Below are positions 40,315-51,270 of a DNA stretch of 64,000 nucleotides, piece after piece. Source of the stretch: Phaeotremella fagi (Eukaryota > Basidiomycota > Tremellomycetes > Tremellales > Phaeotremellaceae). Under the pieces are notes generated by a model that worked only from the letters and a program-made list of their open reading frames with translations, searched no databases and had not been told where the DNA came from. The stretch covers positions 186,001 to 250,000 of the forward strand of contig BCHU01000017.1 of assembly GCA_001599715.1 (NCBI GenBank), given 5' to 3'. Made by a program: the position numbers and the translations under genes. The first letter of the stretch is position 1; every line of letters starts with the position of its first letter.

Positions 40315-42127
40315 ATGGCGAAGGAGAAATCAAAACCAAAAGAGATAGGTAACAAACTAAGGATAGGTTTCGTCCATCCAGATTTAGGTATAGGTTGGTG
40401 AAGCAGTCTATTTCCAAGAGAAGTTCAACTAACCCAACTTCTAGGTGGTGCAGAGAGACTAGTCGTCGATGCCGCAATCTCACTCCAGAATCTCGGTCAT
40501 GAAGTGATAATGTTCACATCCCGACACGACCCAAAAAGATGCTTCGAAGAGACAAGAGATGGTAAACCGGTCTCTCATCCAACATTTCCTCAAAGCTAAT
40601 TCAAATCAAAATAGGTACCTTAAAAGTCCATGTTCTAGGATCCTCATTACCCCGTTCCCTCCCCCTCATAAAACTAACAATCCTATTCTCCCTACTCCGT
40701 TCAATCCTCCTCACCCTCCTGCTCACTTTATCAATCTACCTCCCACCCCCGGCATCATTCATCAACCCCCTCTCCCCAATAAAAAAATTCGACATTTTCA
40801 TCGTAGATCAACAATCTGTTTGTGTTCCCTTCTTAAGATTTTTCTTGGGCAGTCGAGTAGTGTTTTATTGTCATTTCCCGGATAAATTGCTTAGTGGAGG
40901 TTGGGATTTAGTTAATGTTGAAAGGAAAGGTGGTGTTTCGTTGTTGAAGAGGGTTTATCGATGGCCGATTGATAAACTTGAAGAATTTACTACGGGTATG
41001 TTATTTGGTTTGAAAAGGAATCATCGTTGATTGTTCAACACAGGTCAAGCCGATTTAGTCCTTTCAAACTCTACGTTCACATCGAAAGTCTACGCCAAAG
41101 CTTTCCCCTCACTCGCCAAACGACCTCCAAGAGTAGTGTATCCCTGTATAGATCCCAATTCCTACAAGGAGAAAACCAGAAGAGCTAGAAATGATGATGG
41201 AGGAGTTGGTCTACTCGTCTCGTACGTCTGTCAAATAAGGTTTCACTGCATATGCTAATGGATGTCTTGAACACAGGGATCGACCGACTTTTATCTCGTT
41301 GAATCGATTCGAGGAGAAGAAGAATGTCGCTTTGGCTATTCAAGCTTTTTCGGGACTTTTGACTGGGGGTTTGATACCCCCCGATCAATTTACCGAACTA
41401 CGTCTCGTCATTGGAGGTAAGTCAATTCATCGTCCCTTTCATCACTGAAATAAACTAAAATACTGCAGGTGGCTACGACCAATCTCTTCAAGATAACGTG
41501 AACACCCTAACCTGCCTCGAAAACCTCTGTCAAACCCTCAATCTAAGTTATCATCTCCTTTCTCAATCCGATTCCAGAATCCCCCCGAAAACACAAATAA
41601 TATTTATCAAGAATTTCACAAACGAGCAAAAGAATTATCTCTTGAATTCAAAATCAACGGTTGCGTTACTCTATACACCTAGTAACGAACATTTCGGGAT
41701 CGTACCACTAGAGGCTGGATCATGTGGATTACCTGTACTAGCGATAAATTCCGGTGGACCAGTGGAGACGGTGATTGATCTTTCCATCGATCCATCCTCC
41801 AATTCCATTGGGAACTCCAATGGGACCGGTTTACTTCGTCCGCCCGTCATTGAAGATTGGTCCAAAGCTTTGAGTTTCTTCATCAATCTAGATCCTAAAT
41901 CTCGTAAACGAATCGCCGAGAATGCGAGATCGAGAATCAAAAATCATTTCTCACTTGATAGTCTTGGTTGTGAACTTGAGAAAGCTTGTCGGGAGGTTAT
42001 GGGATTAGGCGATTTACATGATAATCTCGGTGACGGGTTGATCAAGTTTGGCGCTGGGTTGATATTGTTCAGTGTTTTGGGATTGGGGTTGATATTGGCT
42101 GTTGGCTTCCTTAGGGCTGGTGGATGA
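40315..42127 (+). CDS. ALG2: Alpha-1,3/1,6-mannosyltransferase Alg2 (515 aa)
   Basis: Exons 40315-40387, 40445-40561, 40615-40995, 41044-41221, 41277-41416 and 41469-42127. A GT4-family glycosyltransferase: [20 protein letters not shown] at the N-terminus, [19 protein letters not shown], a central hydrophobic hairpin ([20 protein letters not shown]), [41 protein letters not shown], and the donor-site EX7E motif in [22 protein letters not shown]-terminal membrane stretch ([20 protein letters not shown]) anchors it. Alg2 adds the second and third mannoses of the dolichol-linked N-glycan precursor on the cytosolic face of the ER. Order, length and the extra membrane loops match fungal Alg2. Five introns. 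Its stop is 9 bp from that of the convergent WD40 gene. Confidence 0.94.
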
Positions 42128-42136
42128 TTGGGTTTT

Positions 42137-43813
42137 TCATGCATGTTGAAGTTGGGTTTCGAATGACCAGATTTTTAAGGTTCGATCGCATTTGTTGTTC
42201 TTATTGTCGTTCTCTTTTATTTGATCTTCTTCCTCTCCCTCAGATATATCATCCTCTTCCTCATGGTCATCCTCGCTTCCACTGTCACTTCCGTTTTCTG
42301 ATTCTGCCGTCAGATAAGATCTTGAGCCAGAAACACATAAGAGTAAAGGTCGAAAAGGGTGAAAACAGATTGAACCAATAGCATCTATAAATCGTCAACA
42401 CCAAAAAACCACAAATCAAAGTAAAACATCACCTACCTCGATGTAAACTCTGCATAAAAACACAAGGCGGTGATGAATAACCCTCGGAAGTGGTAGACAA
42501 TCCAGTGATATCCCACACCCTCACAAGTCCATTCTATAATCATCAGCAAACAAACAGCTAATAACATACCTGATCTCCAGAGCCCAAAAACCTGCCCCAT
42601 GGATCAACATCGAACCAGATTCTCTGATTCGTTTCGGCATCTCGTTCCAATCTGAACAAACATTCTGTCGTGGAGATGTCGTATACTTGGATAGACGATG
42701 ATCGTCTTGATGCTACGAATAGGATACTAGGATTCAGAGGATGGAACGATAACTATTGAATGATCAGTTCTGTTACACAAGTCTAGAGAGTAATATTTAC
42801 CTGAGTCACACCTCCACCATCTACTCCTTCTAGATGTAAGATAGGTTCTGAAACATCTTCTGAATAAAGTGAGATCGAACCGCTAAACGTCCCAGCTGCA
42901 TACGTTCCACTGAAATCCGTCGAAAATGCAATAGCAGATATAATACCTAAACACCAAAGTGAGAAATCAGTTACACTACCAAGTTGGTAGTTCAGTACTC
43001 ACCCTTCTGTCCACTTTTAGCTTTTCTCGTCAAACTCGTTTTTATTCTTTCCGAATTATCAGGACCAGGATTCGAGATTTCAAGAATTTCAATGGCGTTT
43101 TCGAAACCACAATAAACTCTTTTTTGGTGGGTTAGCTAAATTCCTGTTTAACGATGGAAGGTTAGCTTACTTGCTAGCATTAGGGTTGAACGTTAGACAG
43201 AAAGGCGAGATAAATCTTTCTCGATGATCTACGATGGGATACGTTGCTCGAGTCTAGATTCAATCAATTAGCTGGAAGTACGAAGTCTTACTTACTCGTC
43301 CATCGTTCCCGTCGATTAATCTTACTGGACTGTCTCTAATGCTCACTAAGAAACAGAAGGTTTCTGGTGAATTGGCAGAGGCGGTTGGGAACCATGATAC
43401 GGCGTGAACAGCGTCGGGAAGTTTAATCTCCAATGGTTTTGTGAGTTGGTCTCCTTGTGGACTACAGTAAGTAGAATTATCGCTATAGAGTTCTTACGTT
43501 TTATAGACGAATATCCTTCTGTCCTGAGTGACAGTAAGGAATGCAGATCCATCAGAGCACCTAAGAAGTATATCAGTAGGTTACAAGGTATCAATTCGAA
43601 CTCAACCTAAACCTACCATCTAGCAAACGAGAAGAAATTATCTTGAATCTCAGAAGACAAATCATCGAGCTGAACACAATCGAAGATTTTTGGTGAAGAG
43701 TTGAAATCGAATTCCGGTGGAGTTGGCCAAGACGAATCTGTATCTGAAGGACCAGGTTGTCTCCCCTCATCCTGAACATCTATATCATCTTGAATTTGAC
43801 TTGATTCCTCCAT
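42137..43813 (-). CDS. WD40-repeat protein of the WRAP53/TCAB1 (Swt21-like) family (432 aa)
   Basis: Exons 43813-43617, 43560-43498, 43461-43296, 43253-43171, 43118-43003, 42946-42801, 42752-42570, 42533-42437 and 42384-42137. The family-specific run is present: ETFCFLVSIRDSPVRLIDGN, TRATYPIVDHRERFISPFCL, VYCGFENAIEIL, and ETNQRIWFDVDPWGRFLGSG. The N-terminus (MEESSQIQDDIDVQDEG) is acidic; a Glu/Asp insert (EDDHEEEDDISEGEEED) lies in the last blade before LKIWSFETQLQ. In animals WRAP53/TCAB1 guides scaRNAs and telomerase RNA; the yeast relative Swt21 is linked to splicing. The fungal role is inferred. Eight introns, one using an AAAAAAG acceptor. Confidence 0.85.
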
Positions 43814-44328
43814 ATTGGTTGACTGTGAACATATGGTGATTGTAAGAAATTCAATAACATCTTACCCCAGATTTACTCCAGATTCTAATGACGTGTAGCC
43901 TTCGATTCGTTATCAGTTGACAGTACCAACCGTAAATCAAGTTCAAATTCGAATCATCTTTTTCATTCATTTTATCATTGAAATTCCAACAAATATCATC
44001 GTGACTGGGCAGAATAGAAGGCTGAATAGACGTATATAAACATCCCTTTTCAAAAAACACCCAGAACATCCCGTTTCAACCCGATAGATTCATTCAACAG
44101 GTCACTCGGTCAACTCAAATCTCTGATCATTAGCTGGAGGGCATGATGGAAGCCTAAGAACCTGTAAAACTTCAGCTACTCATCATATGCTATTTGTAAG
44201 CTATCTCTACCCATGTTCTCGTTGATGGAGATACAAACTTTTTCCGACGAGCTGATCTGACTATTTTAGCTACCATCCGTCGTTGCCACAATTCACATTT
44301 ATCTGTTCGTAAATAAATCCATGGTGCG

Positions 44329-47300
44329 ATGGAAGACTTAAGAATTCATGGACTAGATCAAGATAGTCCAGGTGGAACCATATCAGCTGTGGACGACTTT
44401 ATGAGAGAACAAGAGAGTTCAAGAAAGGAGAAGAACGATCAAAAATCAACGTGAGTTTAACTAATCTTACCTGAATCAATGTCTATACTGAGTCATGTTC
44501 CAAGGTCGAAGAACCTGCTTAAAACTGGAAAGAATCTTTTGGCCGGTGCGAGAGACGTCGTGAGTATATTCGAAGCTGTTGGAATCTTAATCTGACCTCG
44601 ATAAGATAATGGGCAAACCATCGAAATCGAACTCATCGAAAACGAACTCACCCTTCAAGGTGGGAGGTTTCAACACATTAGGAGGAAAAGGTCACCAAAA
44701 CCATTCAACACGAAAGATTCCAGATACCCATGGTGAAAGTTCTTCATCCTCTCACCGGAACCTACGGACAGGTAAACCCAACACCAGGGAGGTCAATGAG
44801 TCTCGTGGTGGATTGTTACCTAATCGTAGATTACCACCGGAATCACACAGTGTCCTAGAGTCTGATTCCGATGATCAACATCAACTAAATAACATAGCCA
44901 GCTCATCCAAAATCACATCAAATTCAAAAAGATACCAAACACGAAATCATCCTGAAGAAGAAGTTGATTTTGAATTAGTGCAACGACAACCGTCTCCCGT
45001 CAAAAGACCTGGTAATCCAAGTCCAGCTAAAAATCGACCTAGACAAACGTCAAATGGAATATCGAACTCTGATGTGGAGGTTGTTGGTCAAAGTCATTCT
45101 GAATTCCGTCGCAGGAGCAGCGTAGCAGAACCTCAACCCAGTTCCTCTCCCGTGGCCATGACTGCAGATGAACTACCGAAAGATTTCCCAGGGAATCCAA
45201 AGGTCAACTCGAAGGGTAAAGGAAAAGCAGATATCATACCTCAATATCAATCTGAAACATATCAGGATGGTCGTAGAACTAGAATTAGTGGTGGTCCAAC
45301 TCAGTATCAAGCTTTCTCAAAACATTTGGCAAACCATACGGATACAAAGAACGCCATTGCCAGTGAAAGACTCACGAGAAACAGGAATTCTGCTGAACGG
45401 AGTCGAAGTCCACAGAAATCTGGTAGTCCTGGAAAACCGGTTCAATATCTTTATGATAATAAGAATAATTTGATATCTGCGGTCGAAATTCAAGACGATG
45501 AATCTGAGGTACAAGAAGACATAGAAGATCCAAATGATCCACAGTTCATGAAATCTCCATCGAAAGATTCACCCAAGAAAAAACAAGCTCTTCTTGAAAA
45601 TCGTAGCAACGTCGGATCCAGGCATACACGTGTCAGTAGTGAAGAAAAACCTATCGTGGTCAATACGGATGATGATGAAATGGAGATTGTCGAAAATAAA
45701 AGGAAAGGGAAGGGGGAAGCTGTTGCGAAGTCCAATGACAGGGACTTGGTGTCTACGAAGGAAAATGTAAAGGATGGCGAGAGACTTGATTCGGTACGTT
45801 CGTCTTGTCTCGATTACTTGCATGCGTGTTCTGATGAAACTTTGTCTCGATTACTTGCATGCGTGTTCTGATGAAACTTTAGGGCGGAAAGCGTGGTACA
45901 AAAACGAACGTGAAACCAACATCAACTGGTATACCGAAGGCTAGCGATATCAACGGTAAAACAGCCACGAGCTCGACTTCTTCATTCTTGAAACCTCCAA
46001 TAGTTTTCGATGCCAAATGCTACGCAAGGCTCCGTCCTGGAGATTATGATAGCATATTCTCCCGTGAAAGAGTTTCTATCACTACATCTAGAATAGAATT
46101 TCATCCCAAAACTCCATCTGACGGAAATTATTTCGGTGTTGATTATGGTGCGATGACCAGTCTCAAGGTAGATATAAATCTTTTTGGTACTTCCAGCGTC
46201 AAGCTGACATTGCAATACAGACGAATTTTGAGGATTTCACCGCTCAATACGTTGTTTTTGCCATCTCCGTTTCGATTGGCAAATTCAAGGACTCGGACAC
46301 TTTCATAAACATGTTGATCCCAAAAGGCAGTACGTCTTAGCTAGATATCGATACTTTTGCTAATTTGTCATTGCCAACAGTGAATCGTCAAGAGTTCGGA
46401 CGCCCTAAGACTGCAGACATTTTCATAGTCTCATCAGCGCGTGATACTATAACTCACGGCATGAGCACAATGTTGGGTAGTTTCTCAAGCAGGATAACAG
46501 GTTTTAAAGTATCGCAATGTGGTTTAGAGTATGTTGTAACTTTTCTTTTTTGACGTCAGTTTCAGTTTTCTGACACAAGTTTATTTAACAGGGAAGACGA
46601 GGTCCGAAATATACTGGATAAATGGGAACAATTGAAACGGGATCGAGATGGTGTTGAGGGTATGGGTAGACCGTCCGATCTCAGGGGTAAAGCTGGCGCT
46701 GCAGCTGAACAGCGTAGAGCAACCGGTAGGGTGTCAACATCAGTCCAATCCAAAGATACCTCGATGAAAGCGAGAAAGATGAATCAGAAAGAGAAGGAAA
46801 AGGATAAAGAGCAGGAGGATCCTAATCAATCAAAGCTCAATTTGTAGGTTCGAGTGTACTTTAAACATAATATACTGGCACTGACACCACGGTCAGTTCC
46901 GTTGTTGAGTCATCAGTCAAAACAGCGGTATCCGCTGCACGACCAAAACGTACTTCCAAACAAGTTGCGGATTACAAAGATCTCGAGTCGGATGCCGAGG
47001 AAGTCATAGAAAAAGCAACACCAACCCCTGCAGTGATTGAAGATCGTTCGACCTTGTATGTAAAACGTCATGAGGCAAGAATTACCATTGACACGATTCA
47101 GATTATTCCCTTACCCACCGACTGGACGTCGGGATTTAGACATCACCAAAGGTGAATGGATACGGCTGAAGGATAACGAATTCTTGAACGATACTCTGAT
47201 AGAATTTGGACTCAAGTCAGTTGAAATCGTTTCTTCAATGGGAAAGTTGTACTAATCCAAAACTCAGATATATTATCAGTAAAATGCCACAAGAAATGCA

Positions 47301-49995
47301 GGATGACGTTTATCTGTTCAATTCATTTTTTTACGAAAAGATTTCGGTGAAAACTAAAAAGTTTGTTTTACCTAAATCTATCTTTCTGAGCGAATCATTG
47401 ACAAGCTCGATCGCTTTAGACTTCGATATTCAGCAGAAACGAAATCTTGGCCAGCTTACGATTCGGTAAAGAAATGGACGAAGAAGAAGAATATTTTTGA
47501 TAAGAAATATATCATTGTTCCCATCAACGAAAAGTGAGTTCCGTTCCACATTATCAAAGTTGCGTGTTGAACTAATTTGAATAGTTATCATTGGTACCTG
47601 GCGGTTATCGTTAATCCAGCTGGTATCTTACGAGCTCCAATCCCAGAATCTGAGATCCCTTCGTCTCCTAAAGAAGACTTGGAGATCGCTGTAGAACCCA
47701 CTGCAGTTGAACACGATCAGAGACGAACAGAAGACGTTTTCAATGACCCGGGTGATCTGGATGACCTCGCGTCGGACACGGGAGATCCTGCTCCAGTCGG
47801 TACATCGACACTTGCAAATACTCCTCATCCAGATACGTCTTCAACTGATGTCGATCCTTTGGATGTGATGGACGCGGATGAAGATGCAGGAAACGATACG
47901 CTGATACTTTCGGATTCAGTCAAAGGTTTGAACTTGGAAGACGAGGTTCCTGAACTTATCGAACAGAATAAACAGAACAAATCGCCAATCAACACAGATA
48001 CGCTTATAATATTCAACCAACAATCTCAACCTCGACAAAGATCTGTCCCGCCTGCAGAAGAAGAGGCTGAGGAAATAGAGAATAAATTCAAAGGGAAGAA
48101 ACGACCGGATGTGAAGATAGTTGATAGTGATGAGTAAGTTTACTTCTTTGTCTTTGCTATGATGTGGGCGGCGACTGACAAGGAAAAGGTGTTTCATTTT
48201 GACATTTGATTCACTCGGTTCTACCCACAATCCAGTTGGCAACTATTTGAATCGATGGTTACATTTCGAAGCTAAAGATAAAGGTAGATTGTCCGAGGAT
48301 GATGAACCTAGCCCTGCGATTTATTGGGAAGCTCAGGTAAGTTGTTCTTTATCGGATTAAGATTTTGTTGACTTCTGAGTTTAGGTACCTACTCAAACCA
48401 ATTTTTATGATTGCGGAGTTTTTCTTATTCATTATGCTGAGACTCTGTTCAAAGAACCCAAAACCGTTTTAACATTTATCCAAGTAAGTCATAATTCAGT
48501 CTTCAAGTGTTAAATCTACTAACGTATGTCGTTACAGAGAGGACTTCCACATCTCAAAGCTCCAGAACGACCAGCATACGACGAAGAACTGAAACGTATA
48601 TGGCTTCAAGAAATCACTCCAGAACTTCGAAGTAAATGGTGTTCATTAGTCAACGAACTACACAGGGAATATTACATGTCAAAGGGTGAAGAACCTCTTG
48701 ATTTGTTTCAGACGGGTAAAGGGGCTAGCAGTAACAAGGTCAACGAGTTGAATGGTACCTCGACATCACGATCACGATCCGGATCTAAAGTCAAATCGAA
48801 ATCTCCTTTTCCTGTGGGAAATGAAGGACTGATGATGCCTGGTGCTTTTCCTGTGGACAGAAAGGAAGATAGTATTCAAGATGTTGATCCCAGTTTGGAA
48901 ATCACTGGTCCGCCTCCTGTTGATTTGGAACAGAGCTCGGATTTTGCTATGAAGGATGAGGAAGAGAATTCGGATATTGTAGCGGTGGTTAATAAACATA
49001 GTCCTTTACAGGACCAAAAACAGACCGAATTGGTTTTAGAGGATTATTTTCCGCCAATCGAAGAAACTCGTCCTCATCGTTATGCTCATCCTATTAATGA
49101 TGATGACGTGGATATGGACCAACCGACGAATCCGACCTCACCTCAATATTTTGATCAACAATCGAATCTATCTTCATACGATGATAATCAAGAAGAAGCT
49201 GCAGAGAGTGATGAGACCTCGACCAGATCCACTAAACATGGTTATCGTACTACAGGTAGTCCTCTATCGAATCAAGCTTTTGAAGATAGGGCTCCTCAGT
49301 ATGATGACGATACGGTCCAAAATGGGAATGGTACTCCCGTTCACGAATTACCCCCGGTGTTTGGTAACGAAGGACTGAGTAAAGTGGAAATGGAGGGGAA
49401 TCGACTCCTGCAGAGAGCTGTGAAACGTCAATTCTCTGAACGACCAGCTATTGATCATCCTTTTAATTTACTTCCAAATGGAAGGGAAAGATCTGGTTCA
49501 GCTGGTATAGCCCTTACTCGTGGTCATGATCAAGACACAGTAACCGACCCAGGTAGTTCTATCTTCAACTTGAACCCTACCAGCAGCTTGAGAACGATGG
49601 AACAAGCCAGTTCACCAATGTCAGTCACTCCAATACCAGCGAATCATCCTCTACCAGTCATATTTTACAATGTGGAACATTTACCAAATGAGAATACACC
49701 TTCTTCATCAACCCTACCCCAAGACGACTCGACCTCACCAGCTCCACGAAAAACAGGCAAAACTCGACGATTTGATTTATCGAGTGGCTCTGAGGGAGAC
49801 GACGATGGTGATAGTAGTTATTCGATTGGTGTTAATGGGAATGGTAAAAGAAAGAAAGGATTACCATCTGGTAATCAGCCTAAGAAGGGGAAGAAAAATC
49901 ATAAACCACAGCCTCAGGTGAAAGAGCAACAGATTGACGATAAGGAGAAGGGAAAGACGAAAGAAGCGGCGATTAACATCGAGGATTCTGATTGA
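44329..49995 (+). CDS. ULP2: Ulp2-type SUMO protease (C48 peptidase), about 1630 aa
   Basis: Fifteen exons: 44329-44450, 44505-44559, 44606-45793, 45883-46167, 46221-46329, 46381-46528, 46592-46843, 46897-47055, 47102-47215, 47268-47360, 47420-47533, 47585-48133, 48189-48336, 48385-48483 and 48538-49995. A disordered, Ser/Lys-rich N-terminus of about 430 residues is followed by a folded non-catalytic region (FDAKCYARLRPGDYDSIFS; FAISVSIGKFKDSDTF). The catalytic domain has DLDITKGEWIRLKDNEFLND, YLFNSFFYEK, catalytic His in NENYHWYLAVIVNP, Asp in ILTFDSLGSTHNPVGNYLNR and Cys in TQTNFYDCGVFLIHYAE. An insertion of about 170 acidic residues separates His and Asp. The C-terminal 480 residues are disordered. 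Ulp2/SENP6-7 enzymes trim poly-SUMO chains in the nucleus. The first exons were chosen by phase; the N-terminus is less certain than the core. Confidence 0.88.
45805..45878. repeat. Perfect 37-bp tandem duplication inside intron 3 of the ULP2-type gene
   Basis: Two identical 37-bp copies (45805-45841 and 45842-45878), each starting TTGTCTCGATTACTTGCATG and containing TTCTGATGA. They fill most of the 89-bp intron (45794-45882) and duplicate its likely branch-point region. Confidence 0.95.
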
Positions 49996-50273
49996 TAGGT
50001 TATGGATTATTTTGAGGATGGGGTTTATAGTGTCCTTTCTTTTTCGTTCTTTTCATTTGTTTATAGTATTTACCCAGCATTGTATTTTAGTAGACTCATT
50101 CACGTTTAGACCTTTAGGATTACTTGTATAATACTCTTTCATTGACGATTTCTCATGCTTATGATTATGGTTTATGTTTACGATCATGTAGAGTTGAATG
50201 CCACCAAAAACATTACAAGATTTCTCGAAACTAAAATGCAACTGAGTTCACTCTAAACACCCCTCACCATTTA

Positions 50274-51062
50274 ATGTTAAGTCAACCAGCAAACACGACC
50301 AAACATCTCTCATACATCAACCACACAATCCCTCGAGATCCATCGATATCATTCCATCTAAAACAAATCTCCATAACCTCCGACGAGAACGATGATAAAA
50401 CCCAATCGACAGGTGGGACTGGGACCACAGGGACGACTTTATGGTTAGGCGCTCAAATCATGGCATGTTACTTACGTGAGATCTTGTCGTCTCCCAAAGA
50501 ATTAGAGGGGGAGGGGCAGGGGGAGGGGGAGACTGGTTGGTACATGGAACTTGGATCTGGGATAGGTTATCTATCATTGGTCATCTCTTCTATTGGATAT
50601 AATGTTTTTTCAACGGATATCGAACCTGTTTTAACGACTGTTTTGAAACCCAACATCTCGTCTGGGTTGAATATCCTCCGTGAGAACGGAATTCGACATG
50701 GTGAGATTAAGGTCACAGAATTAGATTGGTTCGATCGTTCTATATCGATAAAAGAGGAGATTAGAGGTATAATAACAACCGATACACTCTATCATCCAGA
50801 TCTAATCATTCCATTATTCGAAACCATCATTTCAATAATCAACTCTCAACCGACATCTAAGAGTATCCCGATATATATAGCACTGGAGAATCGGGATCCG
50901 AGATTGATAGATCATTCTTTGGGGGTGGGGAGGGGGATGGGATTCGAGTTGAAGAGGGTTAATCATTCTAGGGTTAGACGGGGGGTTGAGAAGAGTGGTT
51001 GGGGATTTGAGGAGGTTGAATGGGAGGGGATAGAGATTTGGAAAGGGAGATGGAAGGGGTAG
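50274..51062 (+). CDS. Family-16 (METTL21/22-like) SAM-dependent methyltransferase (262 aa)
   Basis: Intronless. After a variable N-terminus comes TTLWLGAQIMACYLREIL, the usual W-x-A/G-x-x-L-A entry of methyltransferase family 16. Motif I is MELGSGIGYLSLVIS, the acidic ribose-binding strand is VFSTDIEPVL, then VTELDWFD and IRGIITTDTLYHPDLIIPLF (motif IV-like), and a late IPIYIALENRDPRL strand. These enzymes methylate lysines of translation factors, ribosomal proteins or chaperones. Which one cannot be told from sequence; METTL22/Rkm5-like is one option. It has low-complexity Gly/Glu stretches (EGEGQGEGETG) between motifs. It converges with the RING gene. Confidence 0.8.
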   Translation: MLSQPANTTKHLSYINHTIPRDPSISFHLKQISITSDENDDKTQSTGGTGTTGTTLWLGAQIMACYLREILSSPKELEGEGQGEGETGWYMELGSGIGYLSLVISSIGYNVFSTDIEPVLTTVLKPNISSGLNILRENGIRHGEIKVTELDWFDRSISIKEEIRGIITTDTLYHPDLIIPLFETIISIINSQPTSKSIPIYIALENRDPRLIDHSLGVGRGMGFELKRVNHSRVRRGVEKSGWGFEEVEWEGIEIWKGRWKG

Positions 51063-51270
51063 TTGTTGATGGTGGACGGATAGATATACCTCGTATTGAG
51101 GACATACCTCCATCTGGATACTTTGAATAGACTTGGAATACACTGCAAATCATACATTTAATACTCTAGTTTACATTTCTACGTATGACCCTAACGATTT
51201 TTATGATTTTACTATAGATATATATACCTACAAATGCTTTATGATTATTGATTCAAATGATAACCCAAAC

